Positions 8,365-16,106 of a stretch of DNA of 39,501 bases are shown here, in pieces; position 1 is the first letter of the stretch; each line of letters begins with the position of its first letter. Below the pieces are notes generated by a model. The model was not told where the DNA came from. It ran no database searches and worked only from the letters and a program-made list of their open reading frames with translations. Source of the stretch: Chthoniobacteraceae bacterium (GTDB lineage: Bacteria > Verrucomicrobiota > Verrucomicrobiia > Chthoniobacterales > Chthoniobacteraceae); the NCBI GenBank assembly GCA_028714515.1, contig JAQTMF010000005.1:1-39501 (forward strand), given 5' to 3'. A program made the position numbers and the translations under genes.

Positions 8365-10536
8365 CTAGCAGGACTCGTCCAGGACGCACACGGCCTGGAG
8401 CAAATCGGGGATGCGCGATGATCCGCCCACAAGGAGGTGGAACTGCCCCGGCTCCACCACGCGGTGGCCGTCGGCGTTCACCAGGGAGAAAGCCTCGAAC
8501 GGGAGCGAAAAGCGGAGGGTCCGCGTTTCGTCCCGCTCCAGCGTGATGCGCCGGAAGGCTTTCAGTTGCAAGTCCACCCAGGTGGCGGAGGTCACGTCGT
8601 CGGAGACGTACACCTGCGCGATTTCGTCTCCGGCCCTGCCGCCGGTGTTGGTGACGTCCACTTCCAGTTCGACCGGCTCTCCGCGCCGCATCCCGGGCGT
8701 CAGGACCCGCAGGTTGCCGTAGCGGAACGTGGTGTAGCTCAAGCCGAAGCCAAAGGGGAAAAGCGGTTCCTGGGTGAGATCGGCGTAGCGGTGCCCATGC
8801 TGGCCGCGCACCTGGCTGTAGAACACCGGCTGCTGGCCGACATGGCGCGGGAAGGAGACGCAGAGCTTGCCCGACGGGTTGACCTTGCCCCAGAGGATTT
8901 CCGCGAGCGCGGTGCCGCCTTCCATGCCGGGGTTGAACGTCTCGACGATGGCCGCCGCGTTTTGGATGGAGCGCGGCAGGACGAGCGGCTTGCTGTTGAT
9001 GAGGACGATGATGAGCGGCGTGCCGGTGTCGCGCAGTTTTTCGAGCAGCTCAAGCTGCGCGCCCTGGAGTTCCAGGGTTGCCGTGGAACGGACTTCGCCG
9101 ATGTATTCCAGGCAGTCTCCGACCACCACCACGGCGGCGTCGCTGCGGGCGGCCAGCGCCACCGCGCCCGCGATGCCGTCGGTTTCGTGCGTCACGCCGG
9201 AGCATCCGGGCGCGTAAACCACCTGGCACCCCTCGGGGGCCGTGCGGCGGAGCCCGTCGAGGACGGTCACGGTGTGCTCACGGGGCTGCTTGCCCGCGTT
9301 GGCCGCGAATTGGCTCGCGCCGAGAGACCAGTCGCCGAGTTGTTCCAGATCGTTGTCGGCGTTGGGCCCGATCACCGCCAGGCGGCGGATCCCCTCGGGC
9401 GCAAGCGGCAGCACGCCGTCGTTTTTGAGGAGGACGATGGACTGGCGGGCCGCCTCCAGGTTCAGTTCGCGGTGGGCGCTGCAGAAGAGGACTTCGCGGG
9501 CTTTGGCGGGATTGGAGCGGCGCGGGTTTTCAAACAGCCCCATCTTGAACTTCAGCGAGAGAACGCGGCGGCACGGCTCGTCGATGTCGGCCTCCGTCAT
9601 CAGGCCGCCGCGGACGGCTTCCCGCGCCCCTTCGAAAAACTCGGGCGTGGTCATCATCACGTCGTTGCCGCTCTTGACGGCGAGCGCGGCGGCGTGCTTG
9701 AAGGTGGCGCACACCTTCTGCTCTCTGACGAGGCGGCCGGCGTTGTCCCAGTCGGTCACGAGAATGCCGCCGAAGCCCCATTCCTCCTTGAGGACCTCCC
9801 GCAGGAGCCACCGGTTGGCGGTGGAAGGCACCCCTTCCATGGATTGATAGCCGGTCATGAACGTCATGCAGCCCGCCCGGGCCGCCTGTTCAAAGGGAGG
9901 CAGGAAATAGGAGCGGAGTTTCCGGCGGGAAATATCGGCCTCGGAGGCGTCGCGCCCGCCCTGGGTCTCCGAATAGCCCGCAAAATGCTTGGCCGTGGCG
10001 AGAATCCCCTCGGGATCGTCCAGCCCGCGCCCTTGGTAGCCCGCGATCATGGCGGAGGCCAGTTCGGCGATGAGATGCGGGTCTTCGCCGAACGTTTCGC
10101 CCACGCGCCCCCAGCGCAGATCCCGTGTGAGGCAGAGCACCGGCGAGAAGGTCCAGTGGATGCCCGTCGCGGCGACTTCGGCGGCGGTGGCCCGGGCCAC
10201 GCGCCCGAGCAGTTCCGGGTTCCACGAGCAGGCCATCGCCATCTGGGTGGGATACACCGTGGCCCCCTTCCAGAGCGCATGGCCGTGGATGCAGTCTTCG
10301 GCGATCAGCACGGGAATGCCCAGCCGCGATTGCAGCGAGAGATCGATGGCGCGGTCGGATTCGCGGATGTGCAGAAAAGAGCCGACGCCTCTCTCCTTGA
10401 TGTCGCTTTCATAAGAGCGGGCGTCGAGCATCATGAGTTGCCCGATTTTCTCCTCAAGCGTCATTCGGCCGAGCAGGTCGTTGAGGCGGTCTTCGAGCGG
10501 GAGGGCGGCGTTGCGGTAGAGAGGCTGGGATGACAT
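8365..10536 (-). CDS. GH3 beta-glucosidase-like glycoside hydrolase
   Basis: 723-residue enzyme that releases terminal beta-linked sugars from oligosaccharides. It has the GH3 order: N-terminal barrel (residues about 15-320) with FSPVLCLTRDLRWGRVGETFGEDP and KHF at 183-185, then the nucleophile Asp262 in GILVTDWDNAG. An alpha/beta sandwich follows (VLLKNDGVLPLAPEG), then a C-terminal fibronectin-III-like domain (LFPFGFGLSYTTF ... VTNTGGRAGDEIAQVYV). No signal peptide is visible, so it is probably cytoplasmic. It lies 114 bases downstream of the Gfo/Idh gene on the same strand and is probably co-transcribed. The intervening leader contains a GGGGCGGG/CCCGCCCC inverted repeat. Substrate (glucoside, xyloside or other) cannot be told from the sequence. 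Confidence 0.93.
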   Translation of the reverse strand: MSSQPLYRNAALPLEDRLNDLLGRMTLEEKIGQLMMLDARSYESDIKERGVGSFLHIRESDRAIDLSLQSRLGIPVLIAEDCIHGHALWKGATVYPTQMAMACSWNPELLGRVARATAAEVAATGIHWTFSPVLCLTRDLRWGRVGETFGEDPHLIAELASAMIAGYQGRGLDDPEGILATAKHFAGYSETQGGRDASEADISRRKLRSYFLPPFEQAARAGCMTFMTGYQSMEGVPSTANRWLLREVLKEEWGFGGILVTDWDNAGRLVREQKVCATFKHAAALAVKSGNDVMMTTPEFFEGAREAVRGGLMTEADIDEPCRRVLSLKFKMGLFENPRRSNPAKAREVLFCSAHRELNLEAARQSIVLLKNDGVLPLAPEGIRRLAVIGPNADNDLEQLGDWSLGASQFAANAGKQPREHTVTVLDGLRRTAPEGCQVVYAPGCSGVTHETDGIAGAVALAARSDAAVVVVGDCLEYIGEVRSTATLELQGAQLELLEKLRDTGTPLIIVLINSKPLVLPRSIQNAAAIVETFNPGMEGGTALAEILWGKVNPSGKLCVSFPRHVGQQPVFYSQVRGQHGHRYADLTQEPLFPFGFGLSYTTFRYGNLRVLTPGMRRGEPVELEVDVTNTGGRAGDEIAQVYVSDDVTSATWVDLQLKAFRRITLERDETRTLRFSLPFEAFSLVNADGHRVVEPGQFHLLVGGSSRIPDLLQAVCVLDESC

Positions 10537-10544
10537 AGGAAACC

Positions 10545-10585
10545 GGGGCGGGATAGGGACGAAAAAGGGTATGGTGCCCCGCCCC
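10545..10585 (-). other. GC-rich inverted repeat in the GH3 leader
   Basis: GGGGCGGG (10545-10552) and CCCGCCCC (10578-10585) can pair around a 25-base loop directly upstream of the GH3 start. The right arm sits in a run of eight C. It might slow or attenuate transcription from the Gfo/Idh gene, but no T-run follows on the minus strand at the end of the stem, so the role is uncertain. Confidence 0.3.
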
Positions 10586-10650
10586 CCCCGGCGATGACAA
10601 GCGAGAAGCGCGCCGAAACGTATTCCCGGTCTCTCTGGCCGAGGCCCGCC

Positions 10651-11799
10651 CTAACAGCGGCGCGAAGCCCGGCAAAGCGCGGCCGATTCCTTGACCAGAA
10701 AAGCCTGGAGCCCCTCCACATAGTCCCACGCGCTCCTCCCGCCGCGCGCGAAGGCCGGGGGCAGCGCCTCGAAGCCGCCGCCGATCGGCAGCGTGTTGAC
10801 CGTGCCGATGGTCTCGATCTGGCTGAGCGCGCTGGCCGCCGGGAAGAGCGGTTGCCGCTGGCCGCCAATACAATCCACAACCTGGCGGAGCATGGCTTGC
10901 CGTTTTGTTTCCGAGGGATCGAGATCCCACCGCTTGACTTGCCGCCCGTCCGTTTGGACCGCCACCGCTTCCTTATCCAGCGTCCATGTCAACGTGCCGC
11001 GCTCCATGCGGAGGGTCATGCGCGGTTCTTCGCGGACGGGGTCCACGTGCGTGACGATGTGCTCGATGGGGATTCCTTCCCGGGTGGTCAGCCGCACGGC
11101 GGCGGTGTCGTAGGTTTCGATGGGGAAGAAGCGCAGGAGGCTCCCCTCGGCGCGCGCGACATGCGCGACTTCCTCCAGGCCGGGCGCGGCAAAGAAAAGC
11201 GCCAGGTTGACGAAATGGGCGAAAGCATTGTTGAGGGGGGAATCGAACACCGGCCGCCCGTCGCAGTGCGTTTTGCCCGCCCACCGGTTGCGCGTGTAGT
11301 ATTTGTCCGTGCGCGGCCAGCTTGCCGTGACCTGGATGGACTGGATCGCGCCCAGTTCGCCCGAGAGCAGGAAGCGCTTGATGTCCCACGTTTGCGGGGC
11401 GTACATATCCTGGAAGGCCACCGCCACGAATTTCCCTGCTGCCGCCGCCGCGTCCACGATGCTTTGCCCCTCGGCGAGGCTCCCCGCCAGCGGCTTCTCG
11501 ACGAGGAGATTGGCCCCGGCGCGCAACGCGTCGAGGGCCATCGGCGTATGCCAGTGAATGCTGGTGGGGATCAGGCAGAGATCGAGCCGTCCCGCGAAGG
11601 CCTCCAGCATTTGCCGGTAATCGGAAAAGAGAACGCCGCCCCCGGCGGTGACGCGCTCGCAGGCCTCCGCTTCGTCCCGCGGGTTGATGACGGTGGCCGC
11701 CGCCAAATGGGCGCCGCTGTTTTCCAGGACTTGGCAGAGGGATCTGAAAACAAGCCGGGCGTAGCCGGATACTCCAATAATCGCGATGGTGGGCTTCAT
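10651..11799 (-). CDS. Gfo/Idh/MocA family oxidoreductase
   Basis: 382-residue NAD(P)-dependent sugar or sugar-acid dehydrogenase of the Gfo/Idh/MocA family. The N-terminus IAIIGVSGYARL is the Rossmann nucleotide-binding loop. LLVEKPLA at about residue 100 is the family's EKP motif with the conserved lysine. The C-terminal alpha/beta domain (residues about 130-340) includes FDSPLNNAFAHFVNLALFF, with the His in the usual catalytic region. The gene is divergent from the pectate-lyase genes and shares with them a 220-base promoter region holding two TTATTTGTATAA elements, one facing each gene. This suggests joint control with the pectin enzymes. The exact substrate is unknown. Confidence 0.88.
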   Translation of the reverse strand: MKPTIAIIGVSGYARLVFRSLCQVLENSGAHLAAATVINPRDEAEACERVTAGGGVLFSDYRQMLEAFAGRLDLCLIPTSIHWHTPMALDALRAGANLLVEKPLAGSLAEGQSIVDAAAAAGKFVAVAFQDMYAPQTWDIKRFLLSGELGAIQSIQVTASWPRTDKYYTRNRWAGKTHCDGRPVFDSPLNNAFAHFVNLALFFAAPGLEEVAHVARAEGSLLRFFPIETYDTAAVRLTTREGIPIEHIVTHVDPVREEPRMTLRMERGTLTWTLDKEAVAVQTDGRQVKRWDLDPSETKRQAMLRQVVDCIGGQRQPLFPAASALSQIETIGTVNTLPIGGGFEALPPAFARGGRSAWDYVEGLQAFLVKESAALCRASRRC

Positions 11800-11912
11800 T
11801 TAATGGAAAGAGATTGCGCCGGGGAAGGAAGGCGCGGCGGCGGCAGCCGGTCAAGCGCCGGTTCGTGTAGCATACTGGACCTTCGGGGGGCATCCCGCAA
11901 AATCGGGCCGGT

Positions 11913-11924
11913 TTATACAAATAA
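11913..11924 (-). promoter_or_regulatory. TTATTTGTATAA element, site 1 (facing Gfo/Idh gene)
   Basis: Reads TTATTTGTATAA on the minus strand, toward the gene starting at 11799, 113 bases away. It is the first of six copies in the window, and all lie in front of genes. With site 2 it forms an inverted pair, centres 45 bp apart. I infer an operator, possibly overlapping a -10 hexamer (TATAA). Confidence 0.65.
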
Positions 11925-11957
11925 TTCCCCGGCGAAAAGCGCGCCGGGTATAGGGGA

Positions 11958-11969
11958 TTATTTGTATAA
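11958..11969 (+). promoter_or_regulatory. TTATTTGTATAA element, site 2 (facing pectate lyase gene)
   Basis: Exact copy of the element on the plus strand, 49 bases upstream of the start at 12019. The DNA between sites 1 and 2 is itself an inverted repeat (CCCCGGCG ... CGCCGGG), so the whole 57 bases can fold or bind symmetrically. Confidence 0.65.
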
Positions 11970-12006
11970 GCTCCCTGTTGCTTTTGAAATGGTGCATGGC
12001 CAAGAT

Positions 12007-12011
12007 AGGAG
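12007..12011 (+). promoter_or_regulatory. Shine-Dalgarno site AGGAG that sets the pectate-lyase start
   Basis: AGGAG seven bases before the ATG at 12019. It favours that start over the in-frame ATG at 11989 and over the very long upstream extension shown in the ORF track. Confidence 0.7.
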
Positions 12012-12018
12012 TGCTTGC

Positions 12019-13824
12019 ATGACAAGTCCCTCCCTCACAAAACACGTTTTTTCAAGCCTGGCGACGGCGGTCTGCTTGCTCGCTTCCACGGAACTCCGCG
12101 CGGCGTGGCCCACCAACGGCGGCGAAGGCGGCCGCGAAATCATGGTGACAAGCCTGGCGGAAAGCGGCCCGGGCACCTTGCAGGAAGCCCTGGAGGCCAA
12201 GGGACCGCGCATCATCAAATTTGCGGTCGGGGGGGAGATCTGGCTCAACGGCGTGCTGAAAGTGACCTCGCCCAACGTCACCATCGCGGGCGAGAGCGCT
12301 CCCGCTCCCGGGATCACGCTCATGGGAGACCGGCTCCGCTACCGGACGCACGACGTGATCATGCGCAACATTCGCATCCGCGTGGGAGCCCGGTTGGTCG
12401 GGACGAACCCGGACGGCCGGGATGCGCTGGAAATGGACGGGGGCGACGACGGCAAGACGCCCGCCTGCAATATCCTGATCGAGAATTGCTCCATCAGCTG
12501 GGCGATCGACGAAAACGTCCAGGTATGGGGGCCGAACAACCACGACATCGCGATCCGCAACTGCATCATCGCCGAAGGCTTGCGGAAATCCCTCCACCCC
12601 AAGGGCGCTCACTCCGCCGGGCTGCTCGTCAGCACGGGGAGCAATGTGGTGATCCAGGGGAATCTCCTTGCCTCCAATGATTTTCGCAACCCGGTCATCA
12701 CCTCCAACAGCGAGGCGCTTGTGGTGAACAATTTCATCTACAACCCCGGGTTCGCGGGCGTTCATTTTTACGGGCGGGACGGCAAGCTGGCTGCATCGAC
12801 GTTGCAGGTGGACGTGATCGGCAATGTCGTCAAAGCCGGTCCCGATACCCGGAAGGAATTGGGGCTGTTCCACGAAACGGGCCTGAACGCGGGCTCCAGG
12901 ATCTACTTCCACGACAACCTTTCCCTCGGCACCGAAGCCTTCAACGAGAAACAGCTTCCCAAAGGCTGGGCGCCGGGAACGACTCCGTTTGTGAACACGC
13001 CGCCGGTCCCCGTGCCGGATTACGTGAAAGTCCTTCCGGCGTCGCAGGTGATGGAAACCGTGCTGGCCAACGCGGGCGCCCGGGTGCACGACCGGGATGC
13101 CGTGGATGCGCGGCTCATCGAGGAAGCCAAGACCGGGAAGGGCTCCATCAAAGACGCGCCCACCGACCCGCGCCTGGTCGCCACTCCCGCCGCTCCGGCG
13201 GATCAGGCGGCTCCCGCCGTCAAGGTGGACGAAAACTACCGCGCCCCGCGTGCCGCCGCGCCCGCGGAGAAAGGCAAAAACATCACGCAGGAAATCGCGC
13301 CCGGAACCACCCTCGACCTGGTGTGGGTGGACGCCGTGGGGTGTTGGGTGGGGAAATACGAAGTCACCCAACAGCAATACGAGGGGATCGCCGGCAAGAA
13401 CCCCTCCACCTATCGCGGGGCCACCCTGCCGGTGGACAACGTGAACTGGAACGACGCGACCGCATTCTGCAAGAAGCTTACCGCAAGACTGCGCGAAGCG
13501 GGGCTGACCTCCAGCGGCAACGCCACGCTGCCGACCGAGCAGCAATGGTCCGTCTTCGTGGGAGACGCGAAGCTCTCCGATGCCGTTTATGACCGCTGGG
13601 CGGGCAAGCCGCTGGGAACGATGCCGGTCGGCTCCAAGGGGGCGAACCAGTATGGCCTCTACGATGTGCGCGGGAACGTCAACGAGTGGTGCGCGGAGAA
13701 AGTGCTGCGCGGCGGCGGCTGGGCGAACACCGGCGACATGACCATGGATCTTCCCTACCGGATGCGCGTCGCGCCAAATACCGGCACCTTCAACACCGGT
13801 TTCCGGGTCGTGCTTATTCCGTAG
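12019..13824 (+). CDS. Secreted PL1-type pectate-lyase-like protein fused to a SUMF1/FGE-like domain
   Basis: 601 residues. A signal peptide (VFSSLATAVCLLASTELRA, cleaved before AWP) is followed by a parallel beta-helix of the pectate-lyase PL1 type (about 25-385): TIAGESAPAPGITLMGDR, MRNIRIRVG, DALEMDGG, IENCSISWAIDENVQVWG. An Ala/Pro-rich linker (about 390-420) leads to a domain of the formylglycine-generating-enzyme/SUMF1 family (about 430-601): VGKYEVTQQQYEGIAGKNPS, LPVDNVNWNDATAFC, LPTEQQW, GLYDVRGNVNEWC, RGGGW and GFRVVL. The usual active-site cysteines after RGGSW are absent (WANTGDMTMDLPYRMRV), so formylglycine-forming activity is unlikely. The domain may instead bind a ligand through its C-lectin-type fold. 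The track's 1076-residue ORF is an artefactual upstream extension. The first gene of a tandem pair, under site 2. Lyase activity on pectin is likely but not proven. Confidence 0.85.
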   Translation: MTSPSLTKHVFSSLATAVCLLASTELRAAWPTNGGEGGREIMVTSLAESGPGTLQEALEAKGPRIIKFAVGGEIWLNGVLKVTSPNVTIAGESAPAPGITLMGDRLRYRTHDVIMRNIRIRVGARLVGTNPDGRDALEMDGGDDGKTPACNILIENCSISWAIDENVQVWGPNNHDIAIRNCIIAEGLRKSLHPKGAHSAGLLVSTGSNVVIQGNLLASNDFRNPVITSNSEALVVNNFIYNPGFAGVHFYGRDGKLAASTLQVDVIGNVVKAGPDTRKELGLFHETGLNAGSRIYFHDNLSLGTEAFNEKQLPKGWAPGTTPFVNTPPVPVPDYVKVLPASQVMETVLANAGARVHDRDAVDARLIEEAKTGKGSIKDAPTDPRLVATPAAPADQAAPAVKVDENYRAPRAAAPAEKGKNITQEIAPGTTLDLVWVDAVGCWVGKYEVTQQQYEGIAGKNPSTYRGATLPVDNVNWNDATAFCKKLTARLREAGLTSSGNATLPTEQQWSVFVGDAKLSDAVYDRWAGKPLGTMPVGSKGANQYGLYDVRGNVNEWCAEKVLRGGGWANTGDMTMDLPYRMRVAPNTGTFNTGFRVVLIP

Positions 13825-13849
13825 ATTTCGTATAGAAAGCGCAGGTCGT

Positions 13850-15022
13850 ATGTCGCGTTATTGGCCCCCCATCGCCGCCTGCGTTTTCAGCCTGGGCCTC
13901 CTGTTTTCCCAAACGGAGGTCCGCGCGGCATGGCCCACCGATGGCGGCGCGGGCGGGCGGGAGATCGTGGTGACGAGCCTCGCGGAGTCGGGGGCCGGAA
14001 CGCTGCGCGAAGCGCTGGATGCCGAGGGGCCGCGCACGATCAAATTCGCGGTGGGCGGCGAGATCTGGTTGAGCGACACGTTCTTTATCCGCAACCCGTT
14101 CGTGACGATCGCCGGGGAAACCGCCCCCTCGCCGGGCATCACCCTGCTGGGCGACCGCGTAAAGATCCGATCGCACGATGTCATTCTAAGGCATATCCGC
14201 ATCCGCGTGGGGGCAAGGAAGTCCGGCTCGAACCCGGTTAATCGCGACGCGCTGGAGGTGGACGGCAGCCCGGACGGGAAAGAGCCCAGCCACAACGTCC
14301 TGGTGGAAAACTGCTCGTTCAGTTGGGCCGTTGATGAAACCGTGCAAAGCTGGAACCCGAACAACCACGACATCGTTTTCCGCCGCTGCCTCATCGCCGA
14401 AGGGTTGCGCCATTCCATTCACCCCACCGGCCCGCGTTCCATCGGCATGGTGATCGGCCCCTCCATTCGCAACGTCCTGGTCCAGGAAAACCTTTTTGTC
14501 TCCAACGCCTTTCGGAACATCGGAATCTGGGGCGGCTCGTCGGTGGTCATGCTCAACAACGTGATTTACAATCCGGGCAACGGAGCCATCCAGTTGATGC
14601 CGGGCGATCCCCCGAAGCCGGTGGAGGTTTCGATTATCGGCAACGTCATCCTGGCCGGGCCGGATACGCAGCCGGAGTTGCGGCTGTTTGGCCCCGGCGG
14701 CGTCAGCCCGGAGTCGCGGGTTTACCTGGCGGACAACCGCGCGAGCGGCACAAAGGCTCTCGAAGAAACGGAGATCCCGGCGGGCTTGGCGGGGGGGAGT
14801 GCCGCTCCGCTTGCGGCCAAGCCGCCCGTTCCGCTGCCCCAGGGAACCGTTGTATTGAAGCCGGACGCCGTGCTTCCCGGCGTCTTGCGCCAGGCCGGCG
14901 CGCGTCCGGCAGACCGCGATGCGACGGATCGGCGCCTGATCGAAGAAGTCCAGTCGGGGAAAGGATCCCTCAAGGATTCTCCGCTCGACTCCCGGCTTCA
15001 GACAGAGCCGGATGCCCGGTGA
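13850..15022 (+). CDS. Secreted PL1-type pectate-lyase-like protein
   Basis: 390 residues, a close paralogue of the N-terminal part of the preceding protein. A signal peptide (CVFSLGLLFSQTEVRA, before AWP) is followed by the same beta-helix landmarks: TIAGETAPSPGITLLGDR, LRHIRIRVGARKSG, DALEVDG, VENCSFSWAVDETVQSWNPN. The C-terminal RDATDRRLIEEVQSGKGSLKD matches RDAVDARLIEEAKTGKGSIKD of the first copy, so both end their lyase part at the same point; only the first carries the SUMF1-like extension. It starts 25 bases after the upstream stop and is probably co-transcribed. Likely extracytoplasmic, cleaving galacturonan-type chains; substrate specificity is inferred. Confidence 0.85.
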   Translation: MSRYWPPIAACVFSLGLLFSQTEVRAAWPTDGGAGGREIVVTSLAESGAGTLREALDAEGPRTIKFAVGGEIWLSDTFFIRNPFVTIAGETAPSPGITLLGDRVKIRSHDVILRHIRIRVGARKSGSNPVNRDALEVDGSPDGKEPSHNVLVENCSFSWAVDETVQSWNPNNHDIVFRRCLIAEGLRHSIHPTGPRSIGMVIGPSIRNVLVQENLFVSNAFRNIGIWGGSSVVMLNNVIYNPGNGAIQLMPGDPPKPVEVSIIGNVILAGPDTQPELRLFGPGGVSPESRVYLADNRASGTKALEETEIPAGLAGGSAAPLAAKPPVPLPQGTVVLKPDAVLPGVLRQAGARPADRDATDRRLIEEVQSGKGSLKDSPLDSRLQTEPDAR

Positions 15023-15064
15023 CGGGCGGCCCCTTTTCGGCCAACCGACTTCCCCCCGGCAGGC

Positions 15065-15113
15065 GGCAACCGTTGCAGCAGGAAGCGGTTGCCGTCGCCG
15101 AAAGGGAGTTTTT
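15065..15113. terminator. Hairpin between convergent genes
   Basis: GGCAACCG (15065-15072) pairs with CGGTTGCC (15086-15093) around a 13-base loop; a T5 run follows at 15109-15113. It lies between the convergent pectate-lyase and secreted-protein genes. Confidence 0.55.
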
Positions 15114-15121
15114 ACTGAAAT

Positions 15122-15862
15122 CTACTGAACCTGCGGGGTGAGCGTGAAGTCGTCCACCGCCAGCCCCTGGTTGCCACCTTCGACGATGGGGTGCGCCCAC
15201 CGGATCCAGAACGTGGCCCCCGGAGCGATCGAAAGGCCGGACAGGGACGCCTTGATGTTCGCGGAGTTCGCCGGGACGTTCCCGTCCACTCCCGCGAACA
15301 TGGAATTGGCCGTCAGCGGGGCGTTGAAGTTCAGCTTGGGTTCCGCGGTCCAGGTTCCCGAGTCAAGCGATGTGGCATTCAGCGAATACTCGAAGACGAG
15401 CTTGTCGGCCCCGCCCGGCCCGTGCCCCCATTGTTCCCCATGGTAGGCGATATCCAGGCTGGTGATGGTTTTGCCCGTCTTGTTGACAAACGCCGCTCCG
15501 AAGGTTGTCAAAACCGGCTTGTCCGCCTTGGTGCCGGAGATGGACCCGAGCGCGGCCTCCGTGGGAACCGTGCGCACGATCCAAACTGAGGGCGTCACGC
15601 TGGCGGTGCCCCCTTTGGTGACGCGGAACTGGGGCGCGGGCTTGCCGTTGACCGCCGCATACCACCCGGGAATCGTGCTATTGTCCGTCCAGGGGTAGGC
15701 ATTGGCGGTTTTGGCGGCGTCGATATTGTTAAACGCCTCGGAATAGGTGGCCGTAAGCGGGATCTGCGCCTGGACGGCGGGCACGGCGGCCAAGGCGCAG
15801 AGGATGCCGCCCAGGATCGAAGGAAGCGTCGCGAGGGAGGAATGTGGGATTCGTGATTGCAT
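15122..15862 (-). CDS. Secreted beta-rich protein of unknown function
   Basis: 246 residues from the ATG at 15862; the track's upstream start at 15925 would put 21 extra residues before the signal peptide. A signal peptide (LGGILCALAAVPAVQA, then QIPLTATYSEAFNN) precedes a single domain of beta-strand character. It reads like the discoidin/jelly-roll-type domains of large extracellular proteins of this phylum (FGAAFVNKTGKTITSLDIAY, KLVFEYSLNATSLDSGTW, FWIRWAHPIVEGGNQGLAVDD). No PEP-CTERM tail and no catalytic motif were recognised. Divergent from the PEP-CTERM repeat gene, with one TTATTTGTATAA element facing each, so probably co-regulated with it. Could be a glycan-binding or surface-associated protein; that is inference. 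Confidence 0.7.
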   Translation of the reverse strand: MQSRIPHSSLATLPSILGGILCALAAVPAVQAQIPLTATYSEAFNNIDAAKTANAYPWTDNSTIPGWYAAVNGKPAPQFRVTKGGTASVTPSVWIVRTVPTEAALGSISGTKADKPVLTTFGAAFVNKTGKTITSLDIAYHGEQWGHGPGGADKLVFEYSLNATSLDSGTWTAEPKLNFNAPLTANSMFAGVDGNVPANSANIKASLSGLSIAPGATFWIRWAHPIVEGGNQGLAVDDFTLTPQVQ

Positions 15863-15949
15863 AGGAAGTGGGTTGATTAAGCCATTAAGGGTGAAGAGAA
15901 CGCCGTTCTCTATAATGGAAAGCAAGGGAAGCCCGAAGGTTCCGCAAAC

Positions 15950-15961
15950 TTATACAAATAA
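15950..15961 (-). promoter_or_regulatory. TTATTTGTATAA element, site 3 (facing secreted-protein gene)
   Basis: Exact copy on the minus strand, 87 bases upstream of the start at 15862. Its flanks extend the symmetry to ACTTATACAAATAAGT. Paired with site 4, centres 48 bp apart. Confidence 0.65.
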
Positions 15962-15997
15962 GTCACGTGGAAATGTTCGCGCGCTGGGGGGCTCAAC

Positions 15998-16009
15998 TTA
16001 TTCGTATAA
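15998..16009 (+). promoter_or_regulatory. TTATTCGTATAA element, site 4 (facing PEP-CTERM gene)
   Basis: One-base variant on the plus strand, 97 bases upstream of the start at 16107. It sits in AACTTATTCGTATAAGTT, a near-perfect palindrome with the central CG typical of LacI-family operators. The other five copies have TG there. Confidence 0.65.
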
Positions 16010-16106
16010 GTTACGTTCCTGTTGGTCATGCGCCAACGTCAAGATAGCGTTCGCCCACCTGAGCGCATTCCCCTCAAACAAGTTACCCCTACAAAAACAC
16101 TACCCC

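Noticed and set aside
8437-10533. 698-residue plus-strand ORF opposite GH3
   Set aside because: The GH3 protein on the other strand has all family motifs; this ORF has none and is a shadow.
10594-12018. Upstream 475-codon extension of the pectate-lyase ORF
   Set aside because: It runs antisense through the Gfo/Idh gene and its promoter. A Shine-Dalgarno site and signal peptide place the start at 12019.
12052-13545. 497-residue minus-strand ORF opposite the PL1-SUMF1 gene
   Set aside because: No recognisable domain, biased composition, and the sense protein is clear.
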